Source: Pholiota molesta
Taxonomy: Eukaryota; Basidiomycota; Agaricomycetes; Agaricales; Strophariaceae
Length of the DNA stretch: 64,000 nt
Direction: 5' to 3'
Assembly (NCBI GenBank): GCA_014925825.1
Contig: JACGCK010000053.1
Location: 186,001-250,000, forward strand
Under the pieces are notes generated by a model that was not told where the DNA came from, did not search any database, and saw only the letters and a list, made by a program, of their open reading frames with translations. Below are positions 1-10,745 of the stretch, piece after piece; position 1 is the first letter of the stretch; each line of letters begins with the position of its first letter. A program made the position numbers and the translations under genes.

Positions 1-268
1 GACTATGCTTCTGAATACCCCGTGGCTATCAATGAGCTCTCGAGAGGGCTCAGCAATGGGACTATCAAAAGGAAGTTCCATATTGTTGAAGGAGGAATTG
101 AACAGGCGCCAATAGCTCTCCCTATGCTCTTCAGCGGTGGGAACACTGGAAAACTGTGCGTTTGTTTCTGCTTGCTCCTCTCGTTTTTCATTGTGCTCAA
201 GTCCACACCAATTTTGTAGGGTGGTCAAAGTCTCGGAAGAGCCGAAGACCAAGGCCAAGCTATGGTAG
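1..268 (+). CDS. MDR-family NADP-dependent oxidoreductase, 3' end only
   Basis: Only the C-terminus of this gene lies in the window; the 5' part is cut by the left edge. Frame 1 is open from base 1 and reads RKFHIVEGGIEQAPIALPML then FSGGNTGK, the usual C-terminal strand and helix of zinc-less medium-chain reductases of the prostaglandin/leukotriene reductase type. A 64-bp intron (156-219, gtgcgt to ttgtag) lets the frame continue as LVVKVSEEPKTKAKLW and stop at 268. Reading straight through instead gives a hydrophobic tail and a stop at 219, which fits the family less well. The family reduces activated C=C bonds with NADPH in the cytosol; the substrate cannot be told from this end. Confidence 0.75.
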
Positions 269-1364
269 GCGCAGTCATTTCCTACACGATATGTCTTTAG
301 TAACAAGGAAGTAGATTGTGATCAAACTTTTCAGCTAACACTCAAGATTTTGATTTGCCTCCTGGTATACCAACAGATGAATTGATGGACTCTCGACGCT
401 TAGCTCGGCCACAAAACATATGTATACATGCGTAAGTAAAACTAAATAAACGGACAGCGCTTCTCCATGTTAAGCATCTACATTATTGGTACCATGCCAG
501 TATGTTTAATTGATTGTCGACGATTTCAGTCGCACCCCACATGCAATCCCTTGAGATTTCACGGCTGCTTGAAGACCTCTATATTTAGAATGGATTTCCA
601 GGAATTCAGCACTCATGTAGGTCAGGTTTCGCACAAAGTCTCCTGGTATGCCTCCTTCATGCAGTGACGGTCAGAATTTAGATATATGTTGCATCTCTAG
701 CTATCTGTCCACTGCCCTCTCTCAAGTCCTGTTCAATTGATTCTCAGAGGGAATGTAGTTAGTAGTTTAGTGTCATTCTAATGTAGTTGTCAATGAGAGA
801 ACAGAGGGCTTTCAGAACATATTTCACGTAGCACATAAACGGATTGTTATTTGCCTTATTCGGAAAAGGTGGATTGCTATTGATCCGACGCTTTAGAAAC
901 CTGACGAATCTAATTTGGCGTGCAAAATCTGATAAAATGCTTGCAGATGCTTGCGCGCCATGCGCAGACAGTAGTGTCAGTCGAAACGTTGAAATGTTAT
1001 ACTACCTCTCTGTGATAAGTATTTCGACACATACAACATACGCATTCCCGCACTATAGTAACATGTGCAAGTACTTAGCATGGTACTTGTCCCTGGACTG
1101 ATCAACAGCAAATTATTGGAGAATAATTAGTGTGGTTATCTGCGGTCATCCTTCCTCAAAAAATTTCCACCGCCAGTGGCCACCAACGTCTACCAACGTT
1201 CTATGTAAGGTCCGCGGAGGTAATTGAATATGATCGCGAACTGGTCAAAAATAGGAGAACACGTGGAAATGATGCTGGACACATGTGATTAAAGACCAAG
1301 GTGAATCGAAATTGACCCATACCGTTGACGTTTCGACGGCCCTCCGAAACAATTCACTTCCTCG
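269..1364. other. Intergenic region, no gene seen
   Basis: About 1.1 kb between the reductase tail and the small membrane-protein gene. Open frames are short and show no family features. It contains one match to ATCTGATAA at 927-935, which I treat as chance background for the iron-GATA motif discussed elsewhere. I see no RNA gene or transposon. Confidence 0.5.
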
Positions 1365-2234
1365 ATGGCGAATACCGCTCGCAGCACCTCTTCACAGCCC
1401 CAATCTCAGTCGCAATCGCAACATGCCTTGGGCTCGAAGTCCATTTCACATTCGCATCACACTACCGCAGGCTCGGGGACAACGACGACGCGAAAGACAA
1501 TAAGACATGTTCCTTGGACAGAGCACACTTTGAGGCAGCTGAAGCTGGTCCTCCCCGGTGCTGCTATCACCTACTATCTCGGAACGTTGAATAACTTCTA
1601 CAGTATCTTGCACGGCACTGGAGGCTCATGGGCACGGTTAGTCTCACGTCATTGATATATTTCAATGATCATACAGCTTAAATCATCTCCCCATCTTTTC
1701 CTGCTTTCTATTGGTGTGCTTCCATTTGAATTCTGAATTGAAGCCTTGCTGGCCTGGGTGCTTCTGGACTCGGATTCATCACCGTCACCCTATTTCTCTA
1801 CGTCCTGCTCATGCCATGGATAACGGGAGAGGAGCCAAACGTACGTCGTTATTCACCTCGACAATGATCAGACATGAAATTCAATTCCACAGTATCAAAC
1901 ATGGAGGGAATCTGGAATTTTGTCCTCCGTTATCCCTGTGAGCGACCCGTTTTCGATATTTAGCGCGATGACATCACTAAGTCAATAATCGCGTTTTAGG
2001 TATTGACTGGATCTATCGTTGTGGGCTGGCTGCTATCAGTGAGCACACTAGGCCAATGGTCATCATTGGGATATGTAAAGGGCACCATAGGAGGTGAGTC
2101 GTTGCCGTCCATGTTATCTGTCGCCGACACTGATGAGCCAATCTCCCATCTCAGTCTCTGCTTTTTATGCTTTGACGTTTGGACTTCTAGGATTGATTCC
2201 TGTCCCCCGAAACAATCGAGCTAAAAGCCATTGA
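1365..2234 (+). CDS. Unknown small four-TM membrane protein
   Basis: Five exons fit with good splice sites and frame: 1365-1636, 1744-1840, 1893-1937, 2000-2093 and 2155-2234. The product is about 195 residues. The first ~45 residues are Ser/Gln/Thr-rich and polar, followed by a basic stretch. The rest holds four hydrophobic segments: around LVLPGAAITYYLG, GASGLGFITVTLFLYVLLMP, LTGSIVVGWLLSV and AFYALTFGLLGLIPV. This predicts a compact multi-pass membrane protein with a cytosolic or lumenal disordered N-terminus. I do not recognise the family and propose no function. The consistent frame across all five exons is the main argument that the gene is real. Confidence 0.65.
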
Positions 2235-2582
2235 CCTACTTCACCCCCACTTTCTATTCTTTTACCTATGGACGCCCTTCGATCCCAACAGTATTTTTGC
2301 TATGTAGCAGCTTTGAACTTCCATGGACAAGGCACTGTACGATTCGATCTGTTCCACAATCATCAAAACTGCTTTCGGATGGGCTCAGAGATGGTACGGT
2401 AGTCATTTCCGATAACGAAGAGATGTTTGTTGCTTTAATGTCCGAATATGTAGTCTATAAAATAATTTGGATTCTTGGAAGTTGACATGTGATGAGTGAC
2501 TATCAGACTGATGCGCAGTACATAGCTATGCCACTGCAACATCCCTTTCTTTTGACTCTCATCCTTTCGTCTTTTATCATCA

Positions 2583-3875
2583 ATGTACGGCGGCTATGGA
2601 ACGGCTAGTCCTCCTATAACGAACAATCCTTTCATACCCGGTGGAAACCCAAGTGCCCGATTCCCCGATATCTCCTCGCCGCCTCCGCAACCGCAACAGC
2701 AACAGCAGTTTGGGTCGTGGAATGACGGCTCATCTACGGGCGGGTACCCCCAACAATATCAGCAGGGCATGTATCAGCAGCAGTACCCTCAGCAGCAGCA
2801 GACAGGGTATGGGCAACCGCAACAGCAGATGGGCGCAGCCATAAGTGGTAGCGGCTATCTCTCGCCGACCTCAGTGCAATCCTACCCAACCCAAGGGCCC
2901 AATGCGCCCTTCCAGCCCTCCAGCTCATTTGGCCAGCAGCTCGCGGCGCATGTCAGCGGAAGCAGCTATGGGTATCTCCAAGGCCAGCAGCAGCAGCAGA
3001 ACCCGAATGCGTACAACCCCGCGCAGCAGCAGTTGCAGAACAACCCGGGCTACATCGCCCAGTTTGATCCATACTCCTCTCTCGGACAAGCTTTGGGCGA
3101 TGCGAATGCAAACTCGGGGAATATGAATCAGGGCTACAACCCTGGTGGGCCCGTACAGGGGATGAACACGGGATCGACGATGTCTTCTACTTCTGGGAGT
3201 GTTGGCTCGGCGGCGTCCTACGGTATGTCATCGACAGGAAATCCACATCCGAAGGACTACATCCGTACCCACAAGGCTGAGGTGGAGGCCTGGGACCAGT
3301 ATGCGTGGAAGCAATTGATAGGCGCGTTCGAGGCGCTTATGCAGGCTTGGGAGGTCCGGAAGAACGAGCTATCGCAACGCGTCGGGGAGCTCAGTCAGCA
3401 GATGCAGGCTGGGATGGCGTATGGCCAGTACTATGTGATGCAAATACAGCAGGAGGGTTCTCGTATACAAGGGGTATGTACATTCTATTTTTCGGATTGC
3501 TGTCTTTGCGCTGTCCTTGGCAATGCCATTCCTTCTCTGCCACTGACTCTGGTGCTGTCGATCCCATTTCATTATGGCACACGCCGTGGTTTCTAAGAAT
3601 AGAACACCTTTGCTAATTCTCTCGATTTCTTTTCAGCTCTTGAAAGAAGCGCAAGACAACTTTGGTAAGCACATTTAAATGCAGCAGTCCTTCTTGGGGT
3701 CAACTGATGCCAATCACTTTCTTGCTCAATAGACACTGTTGCTGCTTCGACGTTTCAGATCAAGGAAGTTTTTGAGGGATACCGACAGTCCAGCGATCTG
3801 AATGGCAAGCGCCGCGTCAGAGAGGCAACAAATGCATCGCTCCAGGGCTTACCGGGCTGGCCTCAGCCTTATTGA
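2583..3875 (+). CDS. Unknown Gln/Gly/Tyr-rich protein with conserved C-terminal helical region
   Basis: The N-terminal ~215 residues are low complexity, with many Gln, Tyr, Gly, Ser and Pro and several poly-Gln runs encoded by cag/caa. The C-terminal ~110 residues are different: from HPKDYIRTHKAEVEAWDQYA onward they are charged and predicted helical (WEVRKNELSQRVGELSQQMQ). Exon 1 runs 2583-3474. Two introns follow (gtatgt to ttcag, and gtaagc to atag), after which the frame reads LLKEAQDNF, DTVAASTFQIKEVFEGYRQ and ends GLPGWPQPY. The total is about 355 residues. The prion-like N-terminus plus coiled-coil C-terminus suggests an assembly or adaptor protein, but I do not recognise the family. 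Confidence 0.7.
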
Positions 3876-5189
3876 TGCAGGTTAATTCTTTGCAGTTATT
3901 GTCTGTTTATCGGTGTTCATCGATTTGGACAGGTCCGTCTTAAATATTCACTCTTAGGGATTCACCTTTTTTGTAACCATTTACCTTGTGTGTATCGCTG
4001 ACTTCATGTCATGCACATGTCCTCCAATGTTTTGCTCATTTGATGTTCCAATTGTACTATCTGTCTAGGTCTTCGGCGACACTAGTCATCACATTTCCTA
4101 TGTTATTTGTAGAACTTGATTATTACTAGACCTGTGTACTTCCTATCTTTCTTGGGTTATTGGCCGCTGATTTCTCAGCATATCAGAATTTCCTGATTTA
4201 TTAGCCACCAAGGCTACTTTGTAATTTGTTCGGGCATGGCTTGAATATGCACAGTTAGTAACTACACGGATTATGCATTGAAGATTCAGGATTCGAGTTC
4301 CGATTCTAGTACTATCAACTCTAAATCAAGATCGTAGTTCTAATTCCTGGTGGACTTAAGAAGTTAATATATATATAAAATCCATAAAATTACTGCAGTA
4401 ATGTTCCTTACTCTGGTCCTCGAAGTCCGGCGGCCAATCCGACGTTGGACCCACTTGGATTTGCGGTGGTATTTTTGGTTTGCACTACCTCGAGAAGCAA
4501 ATTTCGAATCTGGCCAATCATTGCTCAGCTTGGAAGCTCAGGTCTGTCTTCATCTTCTAGATTTCGATAGGCAGGGCATTGACCCAGAGTTACCCTGGAT
4601 TTAGGAACTAAGATGTTTGATCCTAGATAACTGCGCCTTTTGAAGGAGTCGAAGTAGATCATCAGAGGTGGTGAGATGATCTTCTGAATGCACTTATACG
4701 ACATAAGTAATCATCCTTCGACCACGGAAGCCCATGAATCAGAAAAATGACAAGCCAAAGTCATTTGTGCTGATGTCTTGTTGGATTTGAACTCGAAATA
4801 GCCTACTCCAGTAGGTAACAAATCCGATGGCCGTCGTAGACGTGGATGAACTTTTTTAAGTAAGTGAAAGTCGACACATATGTGCTTCTGAACACATGGC
4901 CGTATCAGGCCGTCGATCCGCACTCGGAAAGATAGACGTGTGGTATGTATGTATATACATACTATAATACATAGTGCTGGAACATCGTTCGAGTCGATGG
5001 ACATTGCTGTGAAGTCGTCTGCCGTTAGACTTCACAATCCATTGGATGTCCGAATGCCTCTCCGAAAACCCAAATGGCTTGCGGATATTTCGTGGCTGCT
5101 TGTACACTTTGATCTCCTCCCATCACCCGACTGTCCAGAAGGCTGGAGTAAAGCGTTACAGCATGGGATTCGGACTGATATCCAGGATC
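3876..5189. other. Intergenic region, AT-rich, no gene seen
   Basis: About 1.3 kb between the 3' ends of the Gln-rich gene (+) and the glucanase gene (-). It contains a short AT dinucleotide run near 4366-4378. Open frames overlap each other on both strands and none resembles a protein family. Confidence 0.5.
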
Positions 5190-7417
5190 TTAGGAGGAGC
5201 AAATCCCGGGATACAGGCGATTCGTGGGATCCTGAGGAATCCACCCGCCCTGTAGGCCTTTCTGGTAGCTCCATTCATCGGCGTTTTCAGCCTGGAAGCA
5301 GAAGATGGTGAGTGTTCCTGGTTGTATGAAAGATAACAACTTGTTGAATTGAAAAGAAAAATGATACGGGCAATAATAGCGCCCAGTGTCTTTCGAATGG
5401 AATAGATGGAGACCTGATGGCAGTGTTTTTGGAAAGAAGCACCATCGTGCCATACGATATGGCCATTTTTAGCCCTTACTCCCAGGGAGCTCAAGATTCG
5501 TGCACTGCTCGATATACTCGAGTAAAGAGAAACAAATGCAGAGATGACATACCTTCCATGTCCAGAAGACCCAGCCTTGCACAGCTTCTCCAACATCAAC
5601 TTGAACTTCCCAGTATCTTTGAACAACATAATAATAGCGACGTGAGAAGAAGATGGAAAAAGATATGGAAACAGAACAAACATACTTCCGCAGAAAGGTC
5701 CGATAGTCATCCGTCCAAGAAGTGTAGCTTCCTGTATAATTCGAGCATCTCCCGTGCACGATAGAGCTGGAGCTGGGGAACCAAGTGCCATCCCATCGTG
5801 CGCCCACTCCGCGGCCATTAAGCCACTGCGCGCAATCAGTAACTGCATTTGACCATTCGCCCAATATTGTCCACAGATTGGAGCTAGCGTATGATGTTAG
5901 GCTTTGCGTATATGTGCAAGCAAACTGAATTTGAAGAATGAATACTTGGAATAACGAAAAAGGATGGAAAAAAACGCACGTTGATGTGATCGTCAAATGA
6001 CCTGTCCAGTTCGTCGTCGCTGAATATTTGGTATTCATGCTGGATATTCGCATCGTTTGTCAGTGCGGCGCAATCATTAGTGACGTGAATATCTCACAAA
6101 GTCCATCATAACACCTTGTCCTTGAGGAGCCGTCAAAAAGTCGGTCCAACTCTAGAAGACCCTAAATTCATACACATCACATTGGTAGAGGTATGCCACC
6201 TACATCGACACCCAGGAATGCATCGCCAATCATGATCTTCATATTTTTTCCAACTGTGTTCCTAACAGCCCCATATGCATCCAAGAAATAGCTTCGAATC
6301 GCGGCTGCCCAATCACTGTTAATAAAACCTGCACCTTCATTCAGCAGCTCCAGCACAGACACCTGGCTGCCAACTTCCTTGGCTAGAAAGGCAAGAGTAT
6401 CGACTGTGCGAGTTATGTTGGCTGGATTCACTGCCCATAGTGGGTTACTGGTCCTTTGTCCTGAGTTATCATAGCCATTTTGCGACCCGGGAGCGCCATG
6501 TAAGTCGAGGATGACATATATGTTGTGTTTTTGTGCCCAGTTGAGCGCGAGAAGAAGATAAGGCCATGCTCCAGCAGTATATGGGGCGATTGAAGTTGAA
6601 GTTGAAGTGTCAGAGGATGTCAGAGGTATGGACCAATAGCCGATCGGTATTCTGCAGACATAAGGTAAGTAGATGTCAGAAGGTTAGTGGCGATGATGAA
6701 TTAAGATAGTCAAGGTAGGCTTACCGAACATGATTCAGACCTGCTGCACTGATTTGCGCGAAGTCATCTTCAGTGATCCACTGTGCTCGAGAAAAACATG
6801 AACAAAAAAATCAAATGATCGCCGAATGCAAGGCTTGCCGTCTCCCAATGGTTGGTCAAAATCGATGATGCCGTTTGCTGATCCACCAATTGGCCGAGGG
6901 TATATTCATCCACGACATTGTTATTTCCCGTACTTTCAAAGACGCTGGGAGTTATCCAAGGCTAAAATCATCGGAGGATCAGATATCAAGAGATAGGAAG
7001 ATCGTTTCTATGAACCCAGATTACACACCTCCAAGACAAGCCAACCACCTCTATACATGCCTACGTCAGTTATTGGTAAATTCAATAACTTGATAGAAAA
7101 GCATACATGTTGACACCCCTAATTTTATGGTTTCCATAGTCGAATGGAGCAAGCGTCGACGAGGGTGATGAAGTCGAAGTAGGGGCTTGGGGTGAGGCTG
7201 AGGCAATGGATGTTGCTGAGCTATGGTAGGTAGCGGTAGAGGTTCCTCCTATGCCAGTGTTTGTAAGTGGTTGAAGGATGACTTGGCCTTGGTGTGGTTG
7301 AATGCGGCATTGTTGCTTTTTGGCGACAGTTTGTGTAACAGATAGAACCAAAATGGCTTCCAGGTAGAAGAGCAAAAGACCAAGACGAAGGGCGTTGAAT
7401 GCAGTCTTCTTCTGCAT
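5190..7417 (-). CDS. GH5 exo-beta-1,3-glucanase, membrane-anchored or secreted
   Basis: Glycoside hydrolase family 5 (subfamily 9 type) glucan 1,3-beta-glucosidase, acting on cell-wall or external beta-glucan. Ten exons in frame: 7107-7417, 7029-7050, 6839-6961, 6725-6780, 6204-6651, 6098-6151, 5980-6039, 5686-5924, 5553-5616 and 5190-5291, giving 492 residues. A hydrophobic segment near residues 12-34 is a signal peptide or signal anchor and is followed by a Ser/Thr linker. The catalytic domain shows IRGVNIGGWLVLEPWITPS, ETWITEDDF, HVRIPIGYW, the acid/base Glu in VLELLNE, MDFHEYQ, the nucleophile Glu in GEWS and the terminal GGWIPQDPTNRLYPGIC. The third intron, 6781-6838, has a GC donor (gcaagc). 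The frame is intact, unlike many neighbours. A 22-bp exon (7029-7050) and a 261-bp last intron are notable. Confidence 0.93.
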
Positions 7418-7423
7418 TGGATG

Positions 7424-7501
7424 GTGGTTCGTGAATCGTCAGACGACAACGATCCTAAGAATGTGGTTCGTGAATCGTCAGACGACAACGATCCTAAGAA
7501 T
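7424..7501. repeat. Two exact 39-bp tandem copies
   Basis: The unit beginning gtggttcgtgaatcgtcaga is present twice in a row (7424-7462 and 7463-7501) without a mismatch. It starts 7 bp upstream of the glucanase start codon, so it lies in the 5' UTR or core promoter of that gene. Confidence 0.95.
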
Positions 7502-8257
7502 TTCGCAACAGAATATAAAACGGCGAAGTTCGACCGGTGGTGGGGTCAAAAGAAAGGGTAAGTCGGCTAGCTGGTCCAGATTATAGATACTTATTAAAAG
7601 CTGGTTTTGGAGCTGGACAGTCTTGGACAGTGGACCAAGGCTGACCTTGGAGCGATCTATATATATGGGATCTTCTTCGAATACACGAGGCAGGCAGCAT
7701 GTATCGTTGTTTCTGGCTATGAAACGTGCATCTGCTGCGAAAATATAGGCGGACGCGTGTATTTCATCACCAATTCGGAAGGAGCTTTAGGGAGCTTTAT
7801 AATGAGGTATGGAGGTAAAAGAAAAGCTATGCAGTAGTTGCTGCTATTCACGACGTTTGCCTTCACGAAAGTCAAAATTCTCACGATGTTCGGCGTGAGT
7901 GTCGGGCATAGTTCACCAGTACCGCTGACCCCGATAAGCGCCCGTCACTGTACTTAAGTGAAGTACTACAAGCCATAGCCAGACGTGTGTTTAGTATTTC
8001 ATATAATAATCCTAGCATGCGATGATATTGCGGCAGTGGTAAGTAACAGAATATGTTCTGGATAAATTGAAGTACTAGGTATAAGGTGGGCTCTGAACGG
8101 TATAAAGTATTATAAAGTTACAGTATGCTGGAGAAAGGAATAGACAAATCTTTTCAATGTGAATCCAACATCCTGACATGATCAAACCTGCCGAATCAAT
8201 AATAATAAGGTGTTGAATGCAAGAAATGAATAGATAGTGTAATTAATGCATGAGAGA
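7502..8257. other. Intergenic region between glucanase promoter and C2 gene 3' end
   Basis: About 750 bp. It should hold the glucanase promoter (transcribed leftward) and the 3' UTR of the C2 gene. A TATA-like stretch on the minus strand lies at about 7512-7519 (gaatataaaa on plus). No coding frame is convincing. Confidence 0.45.
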
Positions 8258-10287
8258 TCACGTTCTGTCTTGTAGGTTGAATTCCCTATCTAGCTGCATG
8301 GCCAGTTCCAGATCCTTGATTTCTTGTTCATGCCGCCTCGCCGCTTCCTCCTCTACCCGTCGGAGAGCTTCTAGCCGTGATTTGTCCACAGTAGGGGTAG
8401 GCGTCTTTGGTGGCGGTGGCGGAGCATAAACGGGAGTTGCTTGAGACATCTGTACTTGTTGTGGTTGGGTGGCAGGAGTAGGCGTTCCTGTGGCTGCGGA
8501 GCGCACAGCACCAGGAGGCAAAGGCAGTGGTGTCTGATATCTCGTTTGTAGATAAGGGTCTGCATCTTCTCTTGAAGGAGGGCGCTGTCCATAGCCCACA
8601 TTTAGACTTTGCAGCGCGGACCCACCAGATGTTGTTCTATGGTGTGCCATATGACCACTATCGGTGTAGCCAAATTGTCCTGGGTCTCTTCCGGGTGCCA
8701 TGGCAGGTTGGGGGAAATAGAGATGACCATGGGATGATGAATGAGCAGAGACAGTCCTGTTATCTTGCCAAAACAGAGGGGCACCTGTTGGTTGCTGTCC
8801 GCTCAGTCGATATCCAGAATATGGATTTTGACTTTGCACGGGAGAAGTAATAGAGGGATTCGTTGTGTTTAGTTGAGCAGTTATGCTACCCTGCGAAGTG
8901 ACAGCTGGCGAATACCCGCCAGGTTGAAGCTGACCTGGCAGCGGTGCTCTTGAACCAACGACATAAGGATTAGCCTTAGGGGGAGTAGTGGAACCAGAGA
9001 TATAGGGGTTACGAGGCGGAGACGATGACGGCTGAGAGCCACTTGCGCTTCCTCCCAAATATGGATTGGAATTAGGAGGAGAGCCTTGAGAAGAGCGACG
9101 GGTATCGGGGTTACGAGGCGGAGACGATGATAGTTGAGAGCCACCTGCACTTCCTCCAGATATGGATTGGGATTAGGAGGAGAGCCTTGAGAAGAGCGAC
9201 GGGTATTGTCATGAATAACGGGTCCGTAGGATTTCGACCGTGACCAAGCCCATTCTGTGGATGCGGAATAGGCGTGGGGGATGAGGCAGCACCTCCTGTT
9301 CCAGGGCGTAGGATGGTGGGTAAAGGTACTGGTTGAGGCTGTGTGTAGGGGTTTCCTTGAGGTTGTGTTGGGCTGCCGCTGGAGCTGTCAGGGTAGCCTC
9401 CAGGCATCGTAGGGGTATGATCATGATTATTGCGAATGGGTGCTGATTGATTGCTTAGACGTGAAGGATTGGAGGTCGCTGAAAGCTTTGAAGGACCGTT
9501 GCCTTGAGGTTGATGCTGTGGGTATTCTAGGTGTTTTGGGTATCCTTGAGTTTGCGAGTATCCTGGAGTAGGATGGCTAGTTTGTGGGTGTGGTCGCGAG
9601 AGACGCTCTGCAGGGGCAAGTTTTGATGGGCGTCTGTTTAGGCCTGTATTTTGATTTACAACAGCTGAGAGCAGTTTATTGGGCATTGCGGGCGATGGTG
9701 CAGGCGAGTTGGCGTAATATGTCATTTCCAGGTATAATTCACCGCGTGCCACTCCGTCGATTTCAAGTTGTACCCAATCTGCGTTTGTAAAAATGGAAAG
9801 GTCAGTTTTATCGATTATAGATGGAATTATTCACACGACATATCGAACTGACCATCAAATTCGCCTGTCCGTAGAGTCTCAGAGATATCAACTGTAGCTT
9901 TACCCATGAGGTCCTCTGATCTTGGCTCCATGGAATAGCATGATATTTCCATTTTTCTGTGTTTGGCGGCAGTGCTCTTGAGAATGGGGAAGCGCACTTC
10001 GCCATCCCATTCTGGATGCTGACCCCCTTTGATATCAACATGAGTGCGTTTCTCGACGCCTAGTGAAGTAAATAATCACGAAGTGAATCAGGGACCGAAA
10101 AAAAAGTCAAAAGAGAATTACCATTCAAAATGGCTTGTGCAAACACATCGGATTTGCGAAAGGAGTGCTTGTCAAGGAGGTTTCTTGCTTTAAGCAGCAC
10201 AACGATTAGAGTTCCGAGTAAATCTTCTTTGCTGGGTTTATCATTCAAATCAATTCGAGGCGATTTGGAGGGAGTTGGTTTGGACAT
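8258..10287 (-). CDS. C2-domain protein resembling cytokinesis ingression factor Fic1/Inn1
   Basis: The N-terminus is a C2 domain: GTLIVVLLKARNLLDKHSF, SDVFAQAILNGVEKRT, GGQHPEWDGEVRFPI, EDLMGKATVDISETL and ELYLEMTYY (residues ~25-150). A long Pro/Ser/Gln-rich tail with many PxxP-like stretches follows, ending in a charged helix (RLEALRRVEEEAARRHEQEI). This layout is that of fungal Fic1/Inn1, which links the actomyosin ring to SH3 proteins during septation. First exons are 10122-10287, 9853-10059 and from 9778 leftward. The frame breaks near 9160-9230 inside a tandem duplication. A 100-bp intron at 9145-9244 (weak donor gtcacg) restores the frame and gives 597 residues; two missing bases would also do so. 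Family assignment rests on architecture and C2 residues only. Confidence 0.75.
9002..9213. repeat. Tandem duplication of ~105 bp inside the C2 gene
   Basis: Two adjacent copies share the stretch acccgtcgctcttctcaagg (minus strand) through the codons for SSSPPRNP. In the lower-coordinate copy the translation is RRSSQGSPPNSNPYLGGSAS. The upper copy lacks one G in the GGAGG tract relative to the lower copy, which shifts its frame unless it is spliced out. Confidence 0.85.
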
Positions 10288-10589
10288 CGGGACGAGATAG
10301 TGCTAGGCCAAAGGTGCACTATCAGATCTTCAGAGATGGTGATCAAGCGTCGTCAAGCAGAGTCTTAGGACATTAGACAGACATTCTGCGGGCTTTAAGT
10401 AGTCGCGTAGGAAATCCGCGGCAGTTCCGTGGAGAGTTTAGGGTCAGCAATGGGTCGGAAGGACAGAGTCGCCAATATCAAAGCTGTGTGCGGAGCAACT
10501 TGTAGTGACTCTGACATCCATTTGCAGGAGCGCCAGGGGTAACTAGTAACTTGACATCGTCACGCCCCATCATTACTTTTACAACCGTC

Positions 10590-10645
10590 AACGTTTCAAA
10601 GTTCAACGTTCAACGTTCATAACGTTCAACGTTCATAACGTTCAG
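10590..10645. repeat. AACGTT-rich short tandem repeat
   Basis: Six copies of the palindrome AACGTT in 56 bp, arranged as alternating gttcaac and gttcataac units. It lies 300 bp upstream of the C2 gene start and 100 bp beyond the first synthetase stop. It is either a regulatory cluster or a slipped repeat. Confidence 0.8.
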
Positions 10646-10745
10646 CTACTTATATGAATGTTATTATCTAGCCGAATCTTCAATCCAACCCCTCAGTAGC
10701 CAACAAATTTACGTTCAGCAATAGAAATAAGGTGCAGACGACATT

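Noticed and set aside
927..935. ATCTGATAA motif upstream of the four-TM gene
   Set aside because: A 9-mer of this kind is expected about once per window by chance, and nothing nearby suggests iron metabolism. The same applies to 42795-42803.
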